Source of the DNA: Ridgeia piscesae
Taxonomy: Eukaryota; Annelida; Polychaeta; Sabellida; Siboglinidae
NCBI GenBank assembly: GCA_025642075.2
Contig: JAODUO010000488.1
Location: 146,001-210,000, forward strand
DNA: 64,000 bases
Direction: 5' to 3'
In this document: in pieces, positions 12,401 to 27,400 of the stretch
Numbering within the stretch: position 1 is the stretch's first letter
Layout: each line of letters starts with the position of its first letter
Notes under the pieces: generated by a model
What the model saw: only the letters and a program-made list of their open reading frames with translations
Told to the model about the DNA's origin: nothing
Databases searched by the model: none
Program-made: the position numbers and the translations under genes

Positions 12401-15400
12401 CCATTCGGCTGGATGAAGTAATTGTGGGATGTCATAATAAAAATAATAATAATAAACTACATTTAGACACTAAACTCCAGTGTAAAACTCTGTTCAGTAG
12501 TGTTGACAATAATAGTCAAAAAGTAACAATAAATATAATAAAAGTACAAGTAAAACATATGATTACGTATAGCTAAATCGTTGTTGTATGGAACTGAGCT
12601 AGAGAAACTAAAACTAAATCAAAGGTTGCATTGTTGTAAATTATATTATGTATCAGTATACATTTATATATAATAAATTAGTACAGTAATACGTTATTAG
12701 TGCTAATTGTAATAAATAATAAATAAATATATGTAAATAGAAAATATTTATGAATAAATAATTTAAATGATATGTTAGTTGAGCTTGTGAGAAGGTGCTG
12801 TAATGTTCAGTTGACTGCCAGTGAGTAAAATGTAAAACACATTAGGTAGTTTTGTAAGGAATTAACTTACTTTGTTGCATAACCTTTGAAACATGCAACA
12901 TTTTGACCCATCAGCTGTAATTCTTGGTCACATAGAATATATTCCATGTGACATGATGTAGACTTGACGACTGGATACAGTGAACTTACCTGTACCTCAC
13001 TGACACTGACACTGACACTGACACTGACACTGACACTGACACTGACGTTGTTGCTGTTTGTGTTGACAGCATTGGGTGGTTGCGTCTACTGCACCACTGT
13101 CTCACGCAGTGTGAGGACATGGAGTCAACGGTTGCCACGGCAGCGGCCCCCATTCCTGACCTTCTCGTCACGTGCACCGCCCTCCTCGTGTCTCCTGGCT
13201 CCATCATCTACTTCACCAACATTGAGGCCGTCCTCCTGCGGATTGGCCTCCACTCGACAGACATTGGCCTCGCCCTCATTGACAGTCTCCTGCGCAACGC
13301 CGGAGCAACCACTGAGAACTCTGGTGTGTGGTTGTGTTCTTTGACATCTGTGGACTTGTGTTACATTTGGAGCATTGTGTATGTGTTGTTTCACTTGGAT
13401 CTAGTCCTCCATTGTTGTATGCATTTGGTGTCAGTTTAGGGTAACATGTATGCTTGCATGCATGTACACACCTATGTATATGTGTACATACATATTTATG
13501 TGTATGTGCTTGTACACACCAATATATTGGATTATAATGGATTGAGATGATACAACAATTTCCATTATACAAACTTGGCTGTTTGCGCAATAAATACATC
13601 TTATTTATATATAAAACATCACGAATGTAAAATTGAAAAACAAAGATTTGTTTGTTTGTTACAGTGTATTTTCATTAGCGAGATACTAAAGCACCTACAA
13701 ATTATGTTATTTAATATTTCCGATGGTAAATATGTATGGTAATGGAAATATATTTTAACACCATAATTTTAACTTTCTTTTCAGTATGATGTGCACGGTA
13801 TTGTGTGTAAATAAGACATGTTTATAGTTCAAACAGCCAAGTTTGATGGAAAGGACGTGCAAAGATAAACTGTAACTCACCAAAGCAAAGCAAGCATGCA
13901 AAGATTTGGCTAGGAATTTGTAATGAATGTGTCCTGATGTTGCAAGCCATGTAGTTATATGAAGTCAGTGTCACTGTCACATGTGTAGGCTGGACACCAC
14001 TACATAGCAAGGTGAATGGCGTGGCCAACGAGTCGACCATTGACATCCTGTACCAACTAGGCATGACTGTGGATGAGGGGACACACGTCAGGTGGGTGCT
14101 GTGTACTTGAGTCTGTCTCTAGCCCACTCTACCTCCTACTGGGGCCATTGCACTGAGGTAGTAAGGAAGCACAGTCATTAAACTGAATCCAGTGTTAAGC
14201 TCTAGGATCATTTTCTAAATGTTAATGGCCACCCCTGTGTCACGGATAACATTATTTATGTGAGATACTGGCGATAATATGAATACAAAATGTAATGCTG
14301 TATTGTATAAAATGTTTGATAAAACTACATGAAAATGTACAGATGTATTCAGACACTAAAATTAATTAAATTATCAGATGCAATAACCAGAAATAATTAT
14401 CAGATACATTGTGCAAACGCGTACAGGTGTCATTGTATGCTGACATCGTGTCACTAAAATAAGATACTCCAAAATATTTTCATATAATCCATAAAAACCA
14501 CAACCATAAGACACACTGTCTGAATAGGTTAGTTTCTCACTGTCGGCAGCACGGGAACAATATGGTAGTACTGACTGTCACATCATGATTGTGTTTGTGA
14601 CGCTGTGACAGAGTGAAGGCGATGGCGGAGTGGCTCGGGGACAATATGGTAGTACTGACTGTCACATCATGATTGTGTTTGTGACGCTGTGACAGAGTGA
14701 AGGCGATGGCGGAGTGGCTCGGGGACAATATGGTAGTACTGACTGTCACATCATGATTGTGTTTGTGACGCTGTGACAGAGTGAAGGCGATGGCGGAGTG
14801 GCTCGGGGACAATATGGTAGTACTGACTGTCACATCATGATTGTGTTTGTGACGCTGTGACAGAGTGAAGGCGATGGCGGAGTGACTCGGGAACAATATG
14901 GTAGTACTGACTGTCAGATCATGATTGTGTTTGTGACGCTGTGACAGAGTGAAGGCGATGGCGGAGTGACTCGGGAACAATATGGTAGTACTGACTGTCA
15001 GATCATGATTGTGTTTGTGACGCTGTGACAGAGTGAAGGCGATGGCGGAGTGGCTCGGGGACAATATGGTAGTACTGACTGTCAGATCATGATTGTGTTT
15101 GTGACGCTGTGACAGAGTGAAGGCGATGGCGGAGTGACTCGGGAACAATATGGTAGTACTGACTGTCAGATCATGATTGTGTTTGTGACGCTGTGACAGA
15201 GTGAAGGCGATGGCGGAGTGACTCGGGAACAATATGGTAGTACTGACTGTCAGATCATGATTGTGTTTGTGACGCTGTGACAGAGTGAAGGCGATGGCGG
15301 AGTGACTCGGGAACAATATGGTAGTACTGACTGTCACATCATGATTGTGTTTGTGACGCTGTGACAGAGTGAAGGCGATGGCGGAGTGGCTCGGGGACAA

Positions 15401-18400
15401 TATGGTAGTACTGACTGTCAGATCATGATTGTGTTTGTGACGCTGTGACAGAGTGAAGGCGATGGCGGAGTGGCTCGGGAACAATATGGTAGTACTGACT
15501 GTCACATCATGATTGTGTTTGTGATGCTGTGACAGAGTGAAGGCGATGGCGGAGTGGCTCGGGGACAATATGGTAGTACTGACTGTCAGATCATGATTGT
15601 GTTTGTGACGCTGTGACAGAGTGAAGGCGATGGCGGAGTGGCTCGGGAACAATATGGTAGTACTGACTGTCACATCATGATTGTGTTTGTGACGCTGTGA
15701 CAGAGTGAAGGCGATGGCGGAGTGGCTCGGGGACAACGCGAGGGTGGCACTTCAGAAGAGTCACGGTGTCACGGACGAGGGTTATCGCCTGCTGCAGCGC
15801 CGTGCCATTCCCGTCGACCTTCCGGCGGCCGCCCCGGCCCACGTGCACTGCATTGCTGCCATCTTGTGGCAGAGCTGGGAACAGTCAGTGCACTACGACC
15901 TCTGTGACATCATCACGCAAGACCTGCTCAGGTAGTTGCAAGAGGTTTATTGTAAAAAACAGATATCTTGGGGTTATGTAAATGTAGAAAAACCTGTAGT
16001 GAACAAGTGATGAGATTACCTCATTCTCCCTCAACCAAAAGATGAGCCAGTGAAATGAAATTCGAGAAGGTTATCACAACATTAAGCCTAAGACAAACAT
16101 TCTTCTTAATTGTTTCAAGTGGACCCTTGGCTTGTCCCTATTAATATGGTGTATTGGATTGTTAAAAAAATATTTTTGACTTGGTCCCCTAGGACTCGTA
16201 ATTTGTGACAATGGCCCTTAAAAATATTTACAAAATGCATATTTTTATTGTGCTAGTTAGTGAACTTGTCGTTATGCTGATTTATTTACATCTGATACTA
16301 GTTGCCAAATATGTTTGTAATGTTTATCAAGTGCTGAATACTGTCATATGTGTTGAATATCTAAAATAATATATACTATGGATGCAGATGTATCAACACA
16401 TATAGTTTGTTACAAATCACCACCAGATGTCCTCATGTTATTACAGAAGCTAAGTGAAGTGTAACTAGCACTTTGAACAAGCTGTGTCTGTACAAATAAA
16501 ACTAATAATGTTTTATTGCCTACCACTAGCTCCGTGTATGAGTGGTCGATGGTCCTCACCCCGGGCTCAACACTCAAGAAAGCTGTCGATGTCGTCATCT
16601 GTTCGCTATGCTACATCCGCCCCGAATACTTCAGCCTCGTCCTCGAGTGGATGGGCATCGTCGTCAGCCTCGATCTGAGCACGGCGGCCATCACTGACGA
16701 CAACAAGGAGGACCAGCAACACCAACAGGGGGCGCTGACCGATGACTCGAAGGCGGAAGCCGACAGTGAAGCGCGGCAGGCGTGGGCGGTGTGGAACGAT
16801 GGCGCACCCGCGTACCAACCAACCGGCGTGCAAGATTTTGGTCACATGATCCTCGACGACCTTCACCTGTCGACGTTGGCCGTTGCGTGTCAGTCACCGG
16901 GTGCATTGAAGCAGTTGCTAGGGTCAGGGTTCGTTGCCGTGCTGTGTCAGGGACTGTTTGAGTTTTGTACTCGCGAGATGTTGCGATGCAGCGACTCACT
17001 TGGCTCGTACCCGGAAGGATTCACGGACTCGTCAAAGAGCCGCAGCGGTAGCGCCACCTTGCGGCCACGATCACCTCGAGGCTGTCGGAGCGGAGTACAG
17101 GACGGTGGTGGCGTGAGAACACGATGCAGCTCCGAGTCATCACAGTCTGGTCAGTGCAGGGCACATTTTATACGTTTATCACAGTGATCGTACGGGGCAT
17201 GGGTGTTCTTGAATAACATGGAATTAGTTCCTTGATCTGGTTTCTTGGTTATTCGTACTGGGTATATTTACCTCTCTACAAACTTTTCTCTGTATAATTT
17301 TGGCCGCTTGTGACACAACCGTAAATTCAGTCTGAGAATGCCTCCTCCATTCCTGGAGAGGTAGCTGTGCCCTGTATGGAATATGTAGGTTAAAAAGCAA
17401 GGCCTTGAAAACCTGAGATTTTCTAAATGGAAGAGTGCATGATTCTAAGTTTTTTTTTAATCTCTGCTGATCTCTGTTTGCCAGACAAGGGCCTGTGTAT
17501 CACTGCTGATCTCTGTTTGCCAGACAAGGGCCTGTGTGTCACTGCTGATCTCTGTTTGCCAGAGAAGGGCCTGTGTATCACGGCTGATCTCGTTGCTCCG
17601 GTGCTCAAGTTCCTAGCTGAGATTTCGAAGGAGTTGGCGATGAAGGACTGGCTCGGTGGTCCTGAAGGCAGCATCTTCTGGCCGGTCCTGCTCAGTCTCA
17701 TGTGTGTCACACAGACCATGGTCCCTAGTGGAGATGGACCATCCAGCACCAAGCAGACGAAGGTCTGTATCGATATGCCAACACTGAGGTTTATTTCTGT
17801 ATTGATCCATGAATTAAAATGGTTATGTACTGGTGAAAATTGTCTGGTGTTCTACATAGCCTTGCTCAAGTGTAGGTTGTATAAGAATTATTTACCTTTG
17901 CTTATCTGGTAAATTTGTTATGCATGTTTTTGAGCTTTTCAAGATAATCAGAAATATGGAATTGTTTTTTATGTCATGAATCCGTTAAATATTTTGGTTG
18001 ATACGTACTTGAATATTATACAGTATACCAACCAATTTAAGGAAAAGGTTGCTAAAGTAAATCTAACCAATTGTGTTTATTTAATAATGGCTATAAGATG
18101 GTAAAGTTTTAACAAGAATGCAAAATGTGTTTATAAGTTCATGCAGCTCTTTTCTTCTTGTGTAACATTTTGTGTGTCCACAGCGCTGCATCCAAATGTT
18201 TTAAGTTCAGTTAAGATATATTATGTATAGCTGCACCTTTATGTTGAATAAACTTAAATTCCAATCACTGTGCCCTACAATCCACACGGACAGTCTGTTG
18301 ATTGCTACGTATTGTGCAGATTCTGTCATTGTGAGATGACCCCTGTTGACCGTGTGGCTGCAGGTGATGACCCCCCAGCAGTGGGCAGCCATTGAGCTGC

Positions 18401-21400
18401 AGACAGTGGAGTTCTTCCGACAGGTCATCTGCTGTCATTCGGACAACCAGCAGCTGTTTGCCCACGTCCTGTGTGATGTCATCAGAACCAACAGCACCGT
18501 CTCACACGGTACGTTTTCACGTCTACATGCTGTTTTAATAATGTATTTATTTGTATTTTTTACTTTTTTTATGTATTTTATGAATGCTGCAAATTAATTT
18601 CTTTTCCGGGGTATTAAAGTTTTATTGTGTTGTGTAACTAATTGTGTTGTATTGTATTGTGTGTGTTAAATTTAATTATTATTATATATTAAAAGTTTAA
18701 TTATATGTGACGTGTTCTAACGAAATGAGTCGTATGTCAGCGAACTTGATTTCGAGAAAACACTGCATAAACATGCAACGATGAATTTCGACGATTTTGA
18801 CTTTTTGTTCCCAAAGTATGTTTTGGTATCTTTTTTGTCAATTGGCTATGCTTAGTTCTTGTTTATATTATTATTTAGTAAATTTTATAGCCTTTTTAGA
18901 CACACTACGTAACATTTAACGCATGAATATTGTAAAACAGAACCGATAAATCGCGCTAGTTCATGTCGCATTCTTTGGGGTTTCCCTCAACGCATGGCGG
19001 ACTTATTTGGTACTACAGGAAAGCCCTGGACGCCCTCTTTCGGATTCTTGTAGTGGAAATCCCCACTGACGTCAGTGTAAGCCAATAGCAGCGCTTAATG
19101 CGAGAGGCCTATCTGTGAACAAGCCTGATTGGCTTAGAGCTGTGCGCGCAGACGCAGTGCGCTCTCGCTAGCCGTAAACAACATGGAATTGATCGGGTCG
19201 CTGCTACAAAACATTGCTAAATACTCGGATTATGTTGTAATAGTTTCAGTAAACAGTTAGCTTGATACATATATTCGACAGCGAACATGCCTTGGGAGTT
19301 TATTTCGAATGCATCAAATGGAGTAATAGAAGCAAAACGGCCGATTTTGGATCGACAATGTACTCGACTGTGTGCTTATGTGACTGCGAACTTCAAATGC
19401 GTTTTTCTCCGTTTGAAACTTTCTACTCTAGGCATGTTCAGCGTCCCATAACTTTTTTTGGACATACGACTCATTTCGTTAGAACACGTCACATATGTCA
19501 AGGTATAGACGCCACAGATTGGTGCATGGGTGTGTGCGGGTGTGTGTAGGTGTGTGTGGGTGTGTGGGTGTGTGTGGGTGTGTGTGGGTGTGTGTAGGGG
19601 TGTGTAGGTGTATGGAGGTGTATGTAGGTGTATGTAGGTGTATGTAGGTATATGTAGGTGTATGTAGATGTGTGTAGGTGTATGGAGATGTATGGAGGTG
19701 TGTGTAAGTGTATGTAGGTGTGTGTAGGTGTGTGTAGCTATATGTAGGTGTGTGTAGGTCTGTGTATGTAGGTGTATGTAGATGTATGTAGGTGTGTGTG
19801 TAGGTGTGTGTAGATGTGTGTATGTGTAGGTGTATGTAGGTGTGTGTAGATTTATGTAGGTGTATGTAGGTGTAGATGTATTTAAAAGATGCGTGTTAAG
19901 CACCGACTTAACAGACGAGGTAATGTCCCACTGGCTGACTGACTGCGGCAAATTGTTTCACAGTAGGAGGGGCCACTTTGACAAAAACCTGATCTCTGAA
20001 TGACTTGAAAGGTAAGGGAGGTACTTTATGTAGGAGACCAGCCGAATTTAAAGGAGGGAGCGTGTGTGAAAATATTCAACAAGAAGCTTGGATATATAAT
20101 GTGGTGCTAGTCCGTGGAGGGACTGGAATGTAGTGAAGAGAATGTTTTATTTTATATAAGAACTTCCTTTGTTATCATGTCTGCTGTGTGTTCCAGGAGC
20201 CGGTTACTCGACGTCCCCACTGTCTGGATTCATGCGGCGGCTCTTCCTCCGGGTGCTGCTCCAGGACGAGAAGGTTCTCATCAGTGTCTCCTCCTCCTCC
20301 CAGCTCTACAAGGGCCCGTCCAACGCCATGTCCGCCGTCATACCCCACCCGCGCTACGGCGCTGGTCACAAGCACCGCGCAGTCCTCGTTAGTCTACAGA
20401 GCACGTGCGCCGAGATCTTGGCCAAAGTCTCAGGTGAGTCGATGTGTGCTGCTGTCATCCAGGAACGTCCTTTGGGGGTTGGCCTAGACACTGGCCATTG
20501 ACTCGTTGGTATCAGTTTTCTCATGATTTCCCCCTCATTCCTGTGTCTTCATTTCCCTATCTTCTACTCCCAATATCCTCACCAAGTTTCTATAGCTCTC
20601 TCTTTTTACAAACTTCCATCTCAGTCATCATCTCGTGTTCCTCTCCACCGTCTCTTTCCCTTCCCATCTCCAGGCATCTGCTTCCTTCTCTTCTTCTCCC
20701 AATTGCTCATCATGTCCCATTTTCCTCCACTGACTTCTCACCAGGTCTTCCATTCTCTTCACTCCCACAACTTCCAGAAGCTGGTACGGAGAAAATGCTT
20801 GACTTGGACACAGTAGTTATAGTTAAGATGATGCGCTCAGATGATGGCAAGTTCTTTCCAGATTTGTTGAGAATGCACTACCTAGTGTTAAGCTTAGGTT
20901 TAAGAACATTGAGTTGTTATGAGCTGAGCTGCCAGGGATGTTTGAAAGAGGCAGGAGTGTAGAGAACACACATGGCTGTTGTAGAGTTCACTGTGTGAAG
21001 GACAACTCTCTCCCTCTCTTTCAGACACACCTTCCCTCACAGCCCAGCTGGCCGAGGACAGTAGTTGGGAGAAGAAGGCCACCGCGGCAGCAGGGGGCAG
21101 CACTGAGGATGCGAAGAAAGACATCGGTGACCTCGGGCTTGAAATGGTTGACCAGTTTTCTCTTGCTGCTGGTAAGTTGTGGCAGCACTGTAGCACTAGC
21201 ACTGTCGCACTGTGGCACTGTGGCACTGTAGCACTAGCACTGTGGCACTGTAGCATTGTAGCACTGTGGCACTGTGGCACTGTAGCACTAGCACTAGCAC
21301 TGTAGCACTAGCACTGTAGCACTAGCACTGTAGCACTGTCGCACTGTGGCACTGTAGCACTGTGGCACTGTGGCACTGTAGCACTGTAGCACTCTAGCAC

Positions 21401-24400
21401 TAGCACTGTGGCACTGTGGCACTGTAGCACTAGCACTGTGGCACTGTGGCACTGTAGCACTGTGGCACTGTAGCACTAGCATTGTAGCACTAGCACTGTA
21501 GCACTAGCACTGTAGCACTAGCACTGTAGCACTAGCACTGTAGCACTAGCACTGTAGCACTAGCACTGTAGCACTGTCGCACTGTAGCACTGTAGCACTG
21601 TAGCACTGTCGCACTGTCGCACTGTAGCACTAGCACTGTGGCACTGTAGAACTGTAGCACTGTGGCACTGTGGCACTAGCACTGTGGCACTGTGGCACTG
21701 TAGCACTGTCGCACTGTGGCATTGTAGCACTAGCACTGTGGCACTGTGGCACTGTGGCACTGTGGCACTGTGGCACTGTGGCACTGTGGACTGTGGCACT
21801 GTGGCACTGTGGCACTGTCGCACTGTCGCACTGTCGCACTGTGGCACTGTGGCACTGTGGCACTGTAGCATTGTGGCACTGTAGCACTGGAGGCAGCAGG
21901 AGATGTAGCTCAGGAAATGACAGAAAGGTGCAAACAATAGTGTAGTAAAGTTAGTGTTCAAACAAATAATTTTTAGATATAACTTAAAAATTTCCCTTAG
22001 CATATGTGTAACATTTCAGTAGAACAGCCTGATTAGTTGTGACTACTGAATTATCCATTCCAAAGAATATGCAAAATCCATCATTGAAAACTGTAAAAAT
22101 CTATGTGAGCTATTATTAATAAACAACGCTTACTACAGAGTAGCTCGTTTATTCACCTTGGCAGTGATAAACAACAATCAGGAGTAAAACCAATTTGAGG
22201 AATGAACATCATCAGTGCCAAACATTCAGCCTGTCGTATTGAAGCATCACAAACAGTGCGGCCAAACATTCAGCCTGTCGTACTGAAGCATCACAAACAG
22301 TGCGGCCAAACATTCAGCCTGTCGTACTGAAGCATCACAAACAGTGCGGCCAAACATTCAGCCTGTCGTACTGAAGCATCACAAACAGTGCGGCCAAACA
22401 TTCAGCCTGTCGTACTGAAGCATCACAAACAGTGCGGCCAAACATTCAGCCTGTCGTACTGAAGCATCACAAACAGTGCGGCCAAACATTCAGCCTGTCG
22501 TACTGAAGCATCACAAACAGTGCGGCCAAACATTCAGCCTGTCGTACTGAAGCATCACAAACAGTGCGGCCAAACATTCAGCCTGTCGTACTGAAGCATC
22601 ACAAACAGTGCGGCCAAACATTCAGCCTGTCGTACTGACGTGGCTAATCTTACTGATTCTACGTTGTTGGTTGTTGTTATTTTATGAGCAATCCAAAGAT
22701 GATTGTCTGAAAATAACGTATCTTGAGTGGCCGTGTCATTTGCTGTAGGCTTGCATGCAAAGGAGAAACGCGACAAGACAAACAAAGGGACGTTGCCACG
22801 GCCACCAACACGGCGGGGTCAGCGACCTCCGGACACTGCAGTGACCGCAGTTAACAGCATTCCTGTTTTGGCTCTCTTCCACAAACTCTTGCCACGTGAG
22901 TGTTGGGTGGTTTCTAAGGCATCCATTTGTGATTTGTAAGAAGGTTGGATTCAGCATCGATCATCTAGCTCTTTTTAAAATACCCAAAATGGTTTTATGC
23001 TAGATTAAAATAGCTTTGTGTGTTTACTAACAGTAAAATTAACTTAGAAAAATTACGTCCAGAGTACATATGTCAATATCATGTAATCATGATATCGATT
23101 ATGCAATCATTGATGACCATTTTCTCTCAAAATATTCTCAAAAAATTCTGTATTTGGGAAAAAGGATAGTTCATACTATCCACATGAGGTTTTGAGTTTT
23201 TTGGACACCTGAAAACGTAACTGTTTCATGTATCTAAATGTACTACTGTAATAGTTTAAGTTAGAACTTTCTGGACGGCCACAGAATTTCTTTGGAATGT
23301 GCTTGTTGCTAGAGAGATAGAATAGTTGACAGATTTATGCCAACTGTAGGGTTGTTTCAAAACCAGGGTTTGTTTCATAGGTGCGTCTTACTACATTTTC
23401 ACATGACAAAACCTTGGTATTTCTTCCCCTCTAGACCAGCCGTTTCCCACTGATTTGACCCTCTCCCAAGTGCTTGTGCTACTCCTGGAGCGGGGTTTCT
23501 CCCCTGGCCACGCCTCCATTGAGTTGGAAATCAACGTGAAGACAAAGAAAGGAGGGAAGGGTGAGTGTGGAGGGTGTTAGCCCTAGTGGGGTGACAGGTA
23601 ATCTAGAACCCCTGCCACTGCATCAACTACACTGGATGTGTCTTTACAATAATCTGCACATGGCACCAGAGTGATTTTAATTACATTTTATGTTGTCATA
23701 AATGGAAACAAGTTCTCAATTCGTCTGCTTCCAAATTATTGTTATGTAATTAACTGTTGACATTTCAGTGAGTGTAGTTGGTGAGACGAGTTCAGAGGTC
23801 ATCCCCGACGCAGTGCTACTTGACACGGCACCATTCCAGTCGGCGCTACATGTGTTTGCCAGCGTGGGTGGTCTCGCACTGCTGGCCGAGCACTTGCCCT
23901 TGCTCTACCCGGAGGTCACGCGCCAGGTCACCCCGCCGGAGGTCACGCGAGAGGTCGGCAGTTCATCCGCAGGCATCGGTCATGACTGGGTGACGCTGGA
24001 GGCGAATGAGGATATGTACGAGGTAAGTTTGTATCAGGTCAGTTTTAACAGTTTGAATGTTGCTGTTGTGTGAGATATCTTGCAGTTGCACAAGCAAATG
24101 TACTGTTCTGTTGTACTACAAACAGGTACTGTGAAGAAATACAGTAAAGTATTTGTTTTTAATAATCAAGAGAACATTTCAGTTAGAATTAATGGCAGTG
24201 CATGTATGAAATTACCTTTCTCTAAATTGTGTGAACACATTTTGATTTGATTTTCTTCAAATCTTTCTTGTTAGCTAAACCCAGCATGTGATATCACACT
24301 CATGGAGCGTTTAAGATATGTGTGGAAACAGGTAAAGGGTTAATTACACCACAGCCTACAATGTCGCGCCAGTCACACCGTCGACCTGTTGTTTGTAGGA

Positions 24401-27400
24401 CATCTACGAGCCTGTGCTCATCCCTCCCACCCAGACGGCTCAGCCCGCGAGTCAGCAGGCGTCTACCACCCTACCCTCCGTCCCCCCACACTCCCTCGTG
24501 GCCTTCAGCCTCTTTCTCAGACTGCCCGGCTATGCAGAAGTGCTGCTGAAGGAACGTCGACACGCCCAGTGTCTCCTCCGTCTCGTGCTCGGAGTGACAG
24601 ACGACGGCGAGGGAGGTATGTGTAATTGTGATGCCAAAGAGGGAGTCTTCGGTATTTGTATGATTACTTGGGGACGTTTCCTTAATATGAGCTCATTTAC
24701 CAGATTTTGTTTATTGATATAGAATTTGCTTCACAAGGGTGGTGTTGTTTACTGATAAGTGTCACCACCAGGATGCGCCACTTTTATTGGTGTGTCACAG
24801 AAATATTGTCCTCCGTAATAAAGCCTTAAAGTTAACAACGGGTTTCATTTAATGAAGAATTTTATTGACAAGGTCGTTATCTTAGTAAAAATGGTCCTCT
24901 TTAGTGTTTAGTATTATTTACCATGAGCTCATTATCTTAGTCAAAAGGTCCCCGGTGTACTTTAGTAGTGAACTACTTACCAGAATATCTGGGGTGGTGG
25001 TTGCAATATTAAAAGGTTTCGTTGCTTTGAGTTTAATCTCATATTTCTGCAGTGCAGTAGTCTGAGTGATGTTAGATAAGACTACTTGTGTGCTGTATGA
25101 AGTAACTCACCCACTAACACGGGATCACTAGAAGAGCTAGTTTTTCAGCACATACCAAGTACTATGTAGCTACAATCCGTGTAAAGATCTAAGATGTAAA
25201 ACACAGTCATGTGTCTGTTCCAACCACTGAGACAGCATGTTTGAGTGAGGGGTGGGAAATAATCTAAGTTGTCATTGTTCGTATATCATCAGTCCATTTC
25301 GTAGGTCACATCTTGACATCGCCGGTGGCGAGTGCACTTCCGACGCTGCCGTTCACCATACTGAAGACACTGTTTGACACGACGCCATTGACGACAGATG
25401 ACGGCGTCCTGCTGCGACGTATGACACTCGAGATTGGAGCTGTGCACCTGATCCTGGCATGTCTGTCTGTCTTGAGTCACCATGGGCCCCGCGTGCCCAT
25501 CCCTGGCTTCCACCAGGAGGTAAGACCAACAGGCAGCAGGATATGTATAACATATTCTATGAGTAGTGTTCTAGTTCAAGTACAAGTAAATGCTTATAGA
25601 TCTGAAATAGATGTTGGATTTTTATAAAATAGCATTAGTCATACAAAATTGAAATCTGCTCAAATTCGGGTAGAAGGGGAGATGTTCCCAGATTACTGGA
25701 ATAGCAGGTTAGTGTGAACTAGACGTGTTGCATTACAGAACCAGAATATATTCGTACCCAGACTGAGTTTTTGTCAAATTCCAGGGTTCGTTTTGAAGTA
25801 ATAATATTTAACTTATGTGCGTTGTTCACATCAGATTTAGCTCGGCAACTTTCAGTTAAATTCTCGGAAGTAGTATATAATTGTAGCACTCTTTAAGTCA
25901 TGTTTGACACAAGTATGTGGTACAAAGTAGGAGGCAGGAGTAGGACCCAACAATTGGCAGCTGGCCTCAAACGTAGCATTAATAGGAGGTCGACTCCCAC
26001 TAATGCTGGGACGTTGGTCCCAAACTAAGTAGGATGGCTCCAAAAAATGTGGGAAGTTAAAATCCCTGTCCCCATCCCCCACCCCCACCCCAGGAAAAAA
26101 TTAAGTATTTAGAAACATGTTCTGTAACAGTATGTGTTATTTTTATAACAGTTTAATAATTTTATGACACACATTGTGTAGCTTGATTTTTATTGTGTAA
26201 CGCCTTGAGCACACTAGAGGTGACTAAGAACAATCCTCTCTAGCATACTGTTCCTATAAAAATCATAACTTCACTAATATTGGTCATAAAAAAACGAATT
26301 ATGATTCATTTTAACGCTAAAAGAATGCTTATTATAATAAAATTATAATATATATATATATATATATATAGAACAAACAAAAATCATGGGGATATTTGTA
26401 TTTGAAATTGAACTAAAAAATCAAAAATAAACATTTCATCCTGCTGGCAGATAATGATGGTATGGAAGATTATACTTCGCCATTTAGATAAATGTAGATT
26501 TATGTATTAGCTGCGAAATAAATAAAAATGAAACAAGTCCATTGAGAACTGTTATTTTATGATTTTTTCCCGACATAAAATACGTTGATTCAAGCCGCCT
26601 GATTGCAGCTGTGCTCATTACTGTTGCAACCCACGCGCCTGGCCGGAGAAATATCACGCTGCTAATTTGGTGAATTTTCACCCCCAAAACGCCTCCAAAG
26701 TCAATCTAACTAAATGAACTAATATAATAACCATGTTTATGAATACTGTCATGTGCCGCATGTGGGGGGGGGTATACACTATGAATGGATGCGTAAATTA
26801 ATTCATCAGGACATAGCAAAATCTCCCAAATATGGGCGGCAACAGTATCACCTGCTTTTTAAACTTGACTGCAAAGAATCTGTCACAGAATCAACCCAAT
26901 AAATAATATACACGATCTAGAAAAATCTGACAGCTATCAAATGATGCCAAATTTTCGCGTGTCAGTTTAGTGTGATGGAAATGAAAATTGTTGCAACAGA
27001 GGCAGGTGCATTTGGGCCGATTTTTCGGCCCTGGTCATTTCTAGGTTTAAAATATTAATTATGTTGTAGATTATCCTGGCAGCGACCCAGGCCGCCGCCT
27101 CCCTCGCCTACACCAACCAGGCGAGCACCGCTGGTGGTAGCAGCACCGCAAACGGTGCGGGCAAGACCCTCGAGGAAAAGGGGCAGAACTACTGGGCCAA
27201 GGGCACGGGCTTCGGCACTGGCTCCACCACATCCAGCTGGGACGCGGAGCAGGCTCTGCTCCGGCAGAGGAGTGAAGAGGAACACGTCACGTGTCTGCTC
27301 CAGGTTTGTTTAACCCTTTAACCTCAAGTTGACCAAACCTGCCCATAGAATAAGACACTAAAGCAACCAGAGACAGCCTCAGACAACTGTATTGTATTGT

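Noticed and set aside
14537..15736. 399-codon minus-strand frame with a 28-residue period
   Set aside because: A by-product of the 84-bp array; antisense to a confident BIRC6 exon and without any recognisable domain or independent start context.
19376..19951. 191-codon minus-strand frame rich in THLHTPTYT
   Set aside because: Follows the GTGTGTAGGTG minisatellite and crosses the MITE-like terminus; no domain.
20444..20962. 172-codon plus-strand frame after the exon ending at 20433
   Set aside because: Intronic C/T-rich sequence following a good GTGAGT donor; the next exon (21025) continues the human-like protein directly.
22213..22638. Regular 44-bp repeats that could suggest a CRISPR-like array
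   Set aside because: Units are contiguous without unique spacers, and the setting is a eukaryotic intron.
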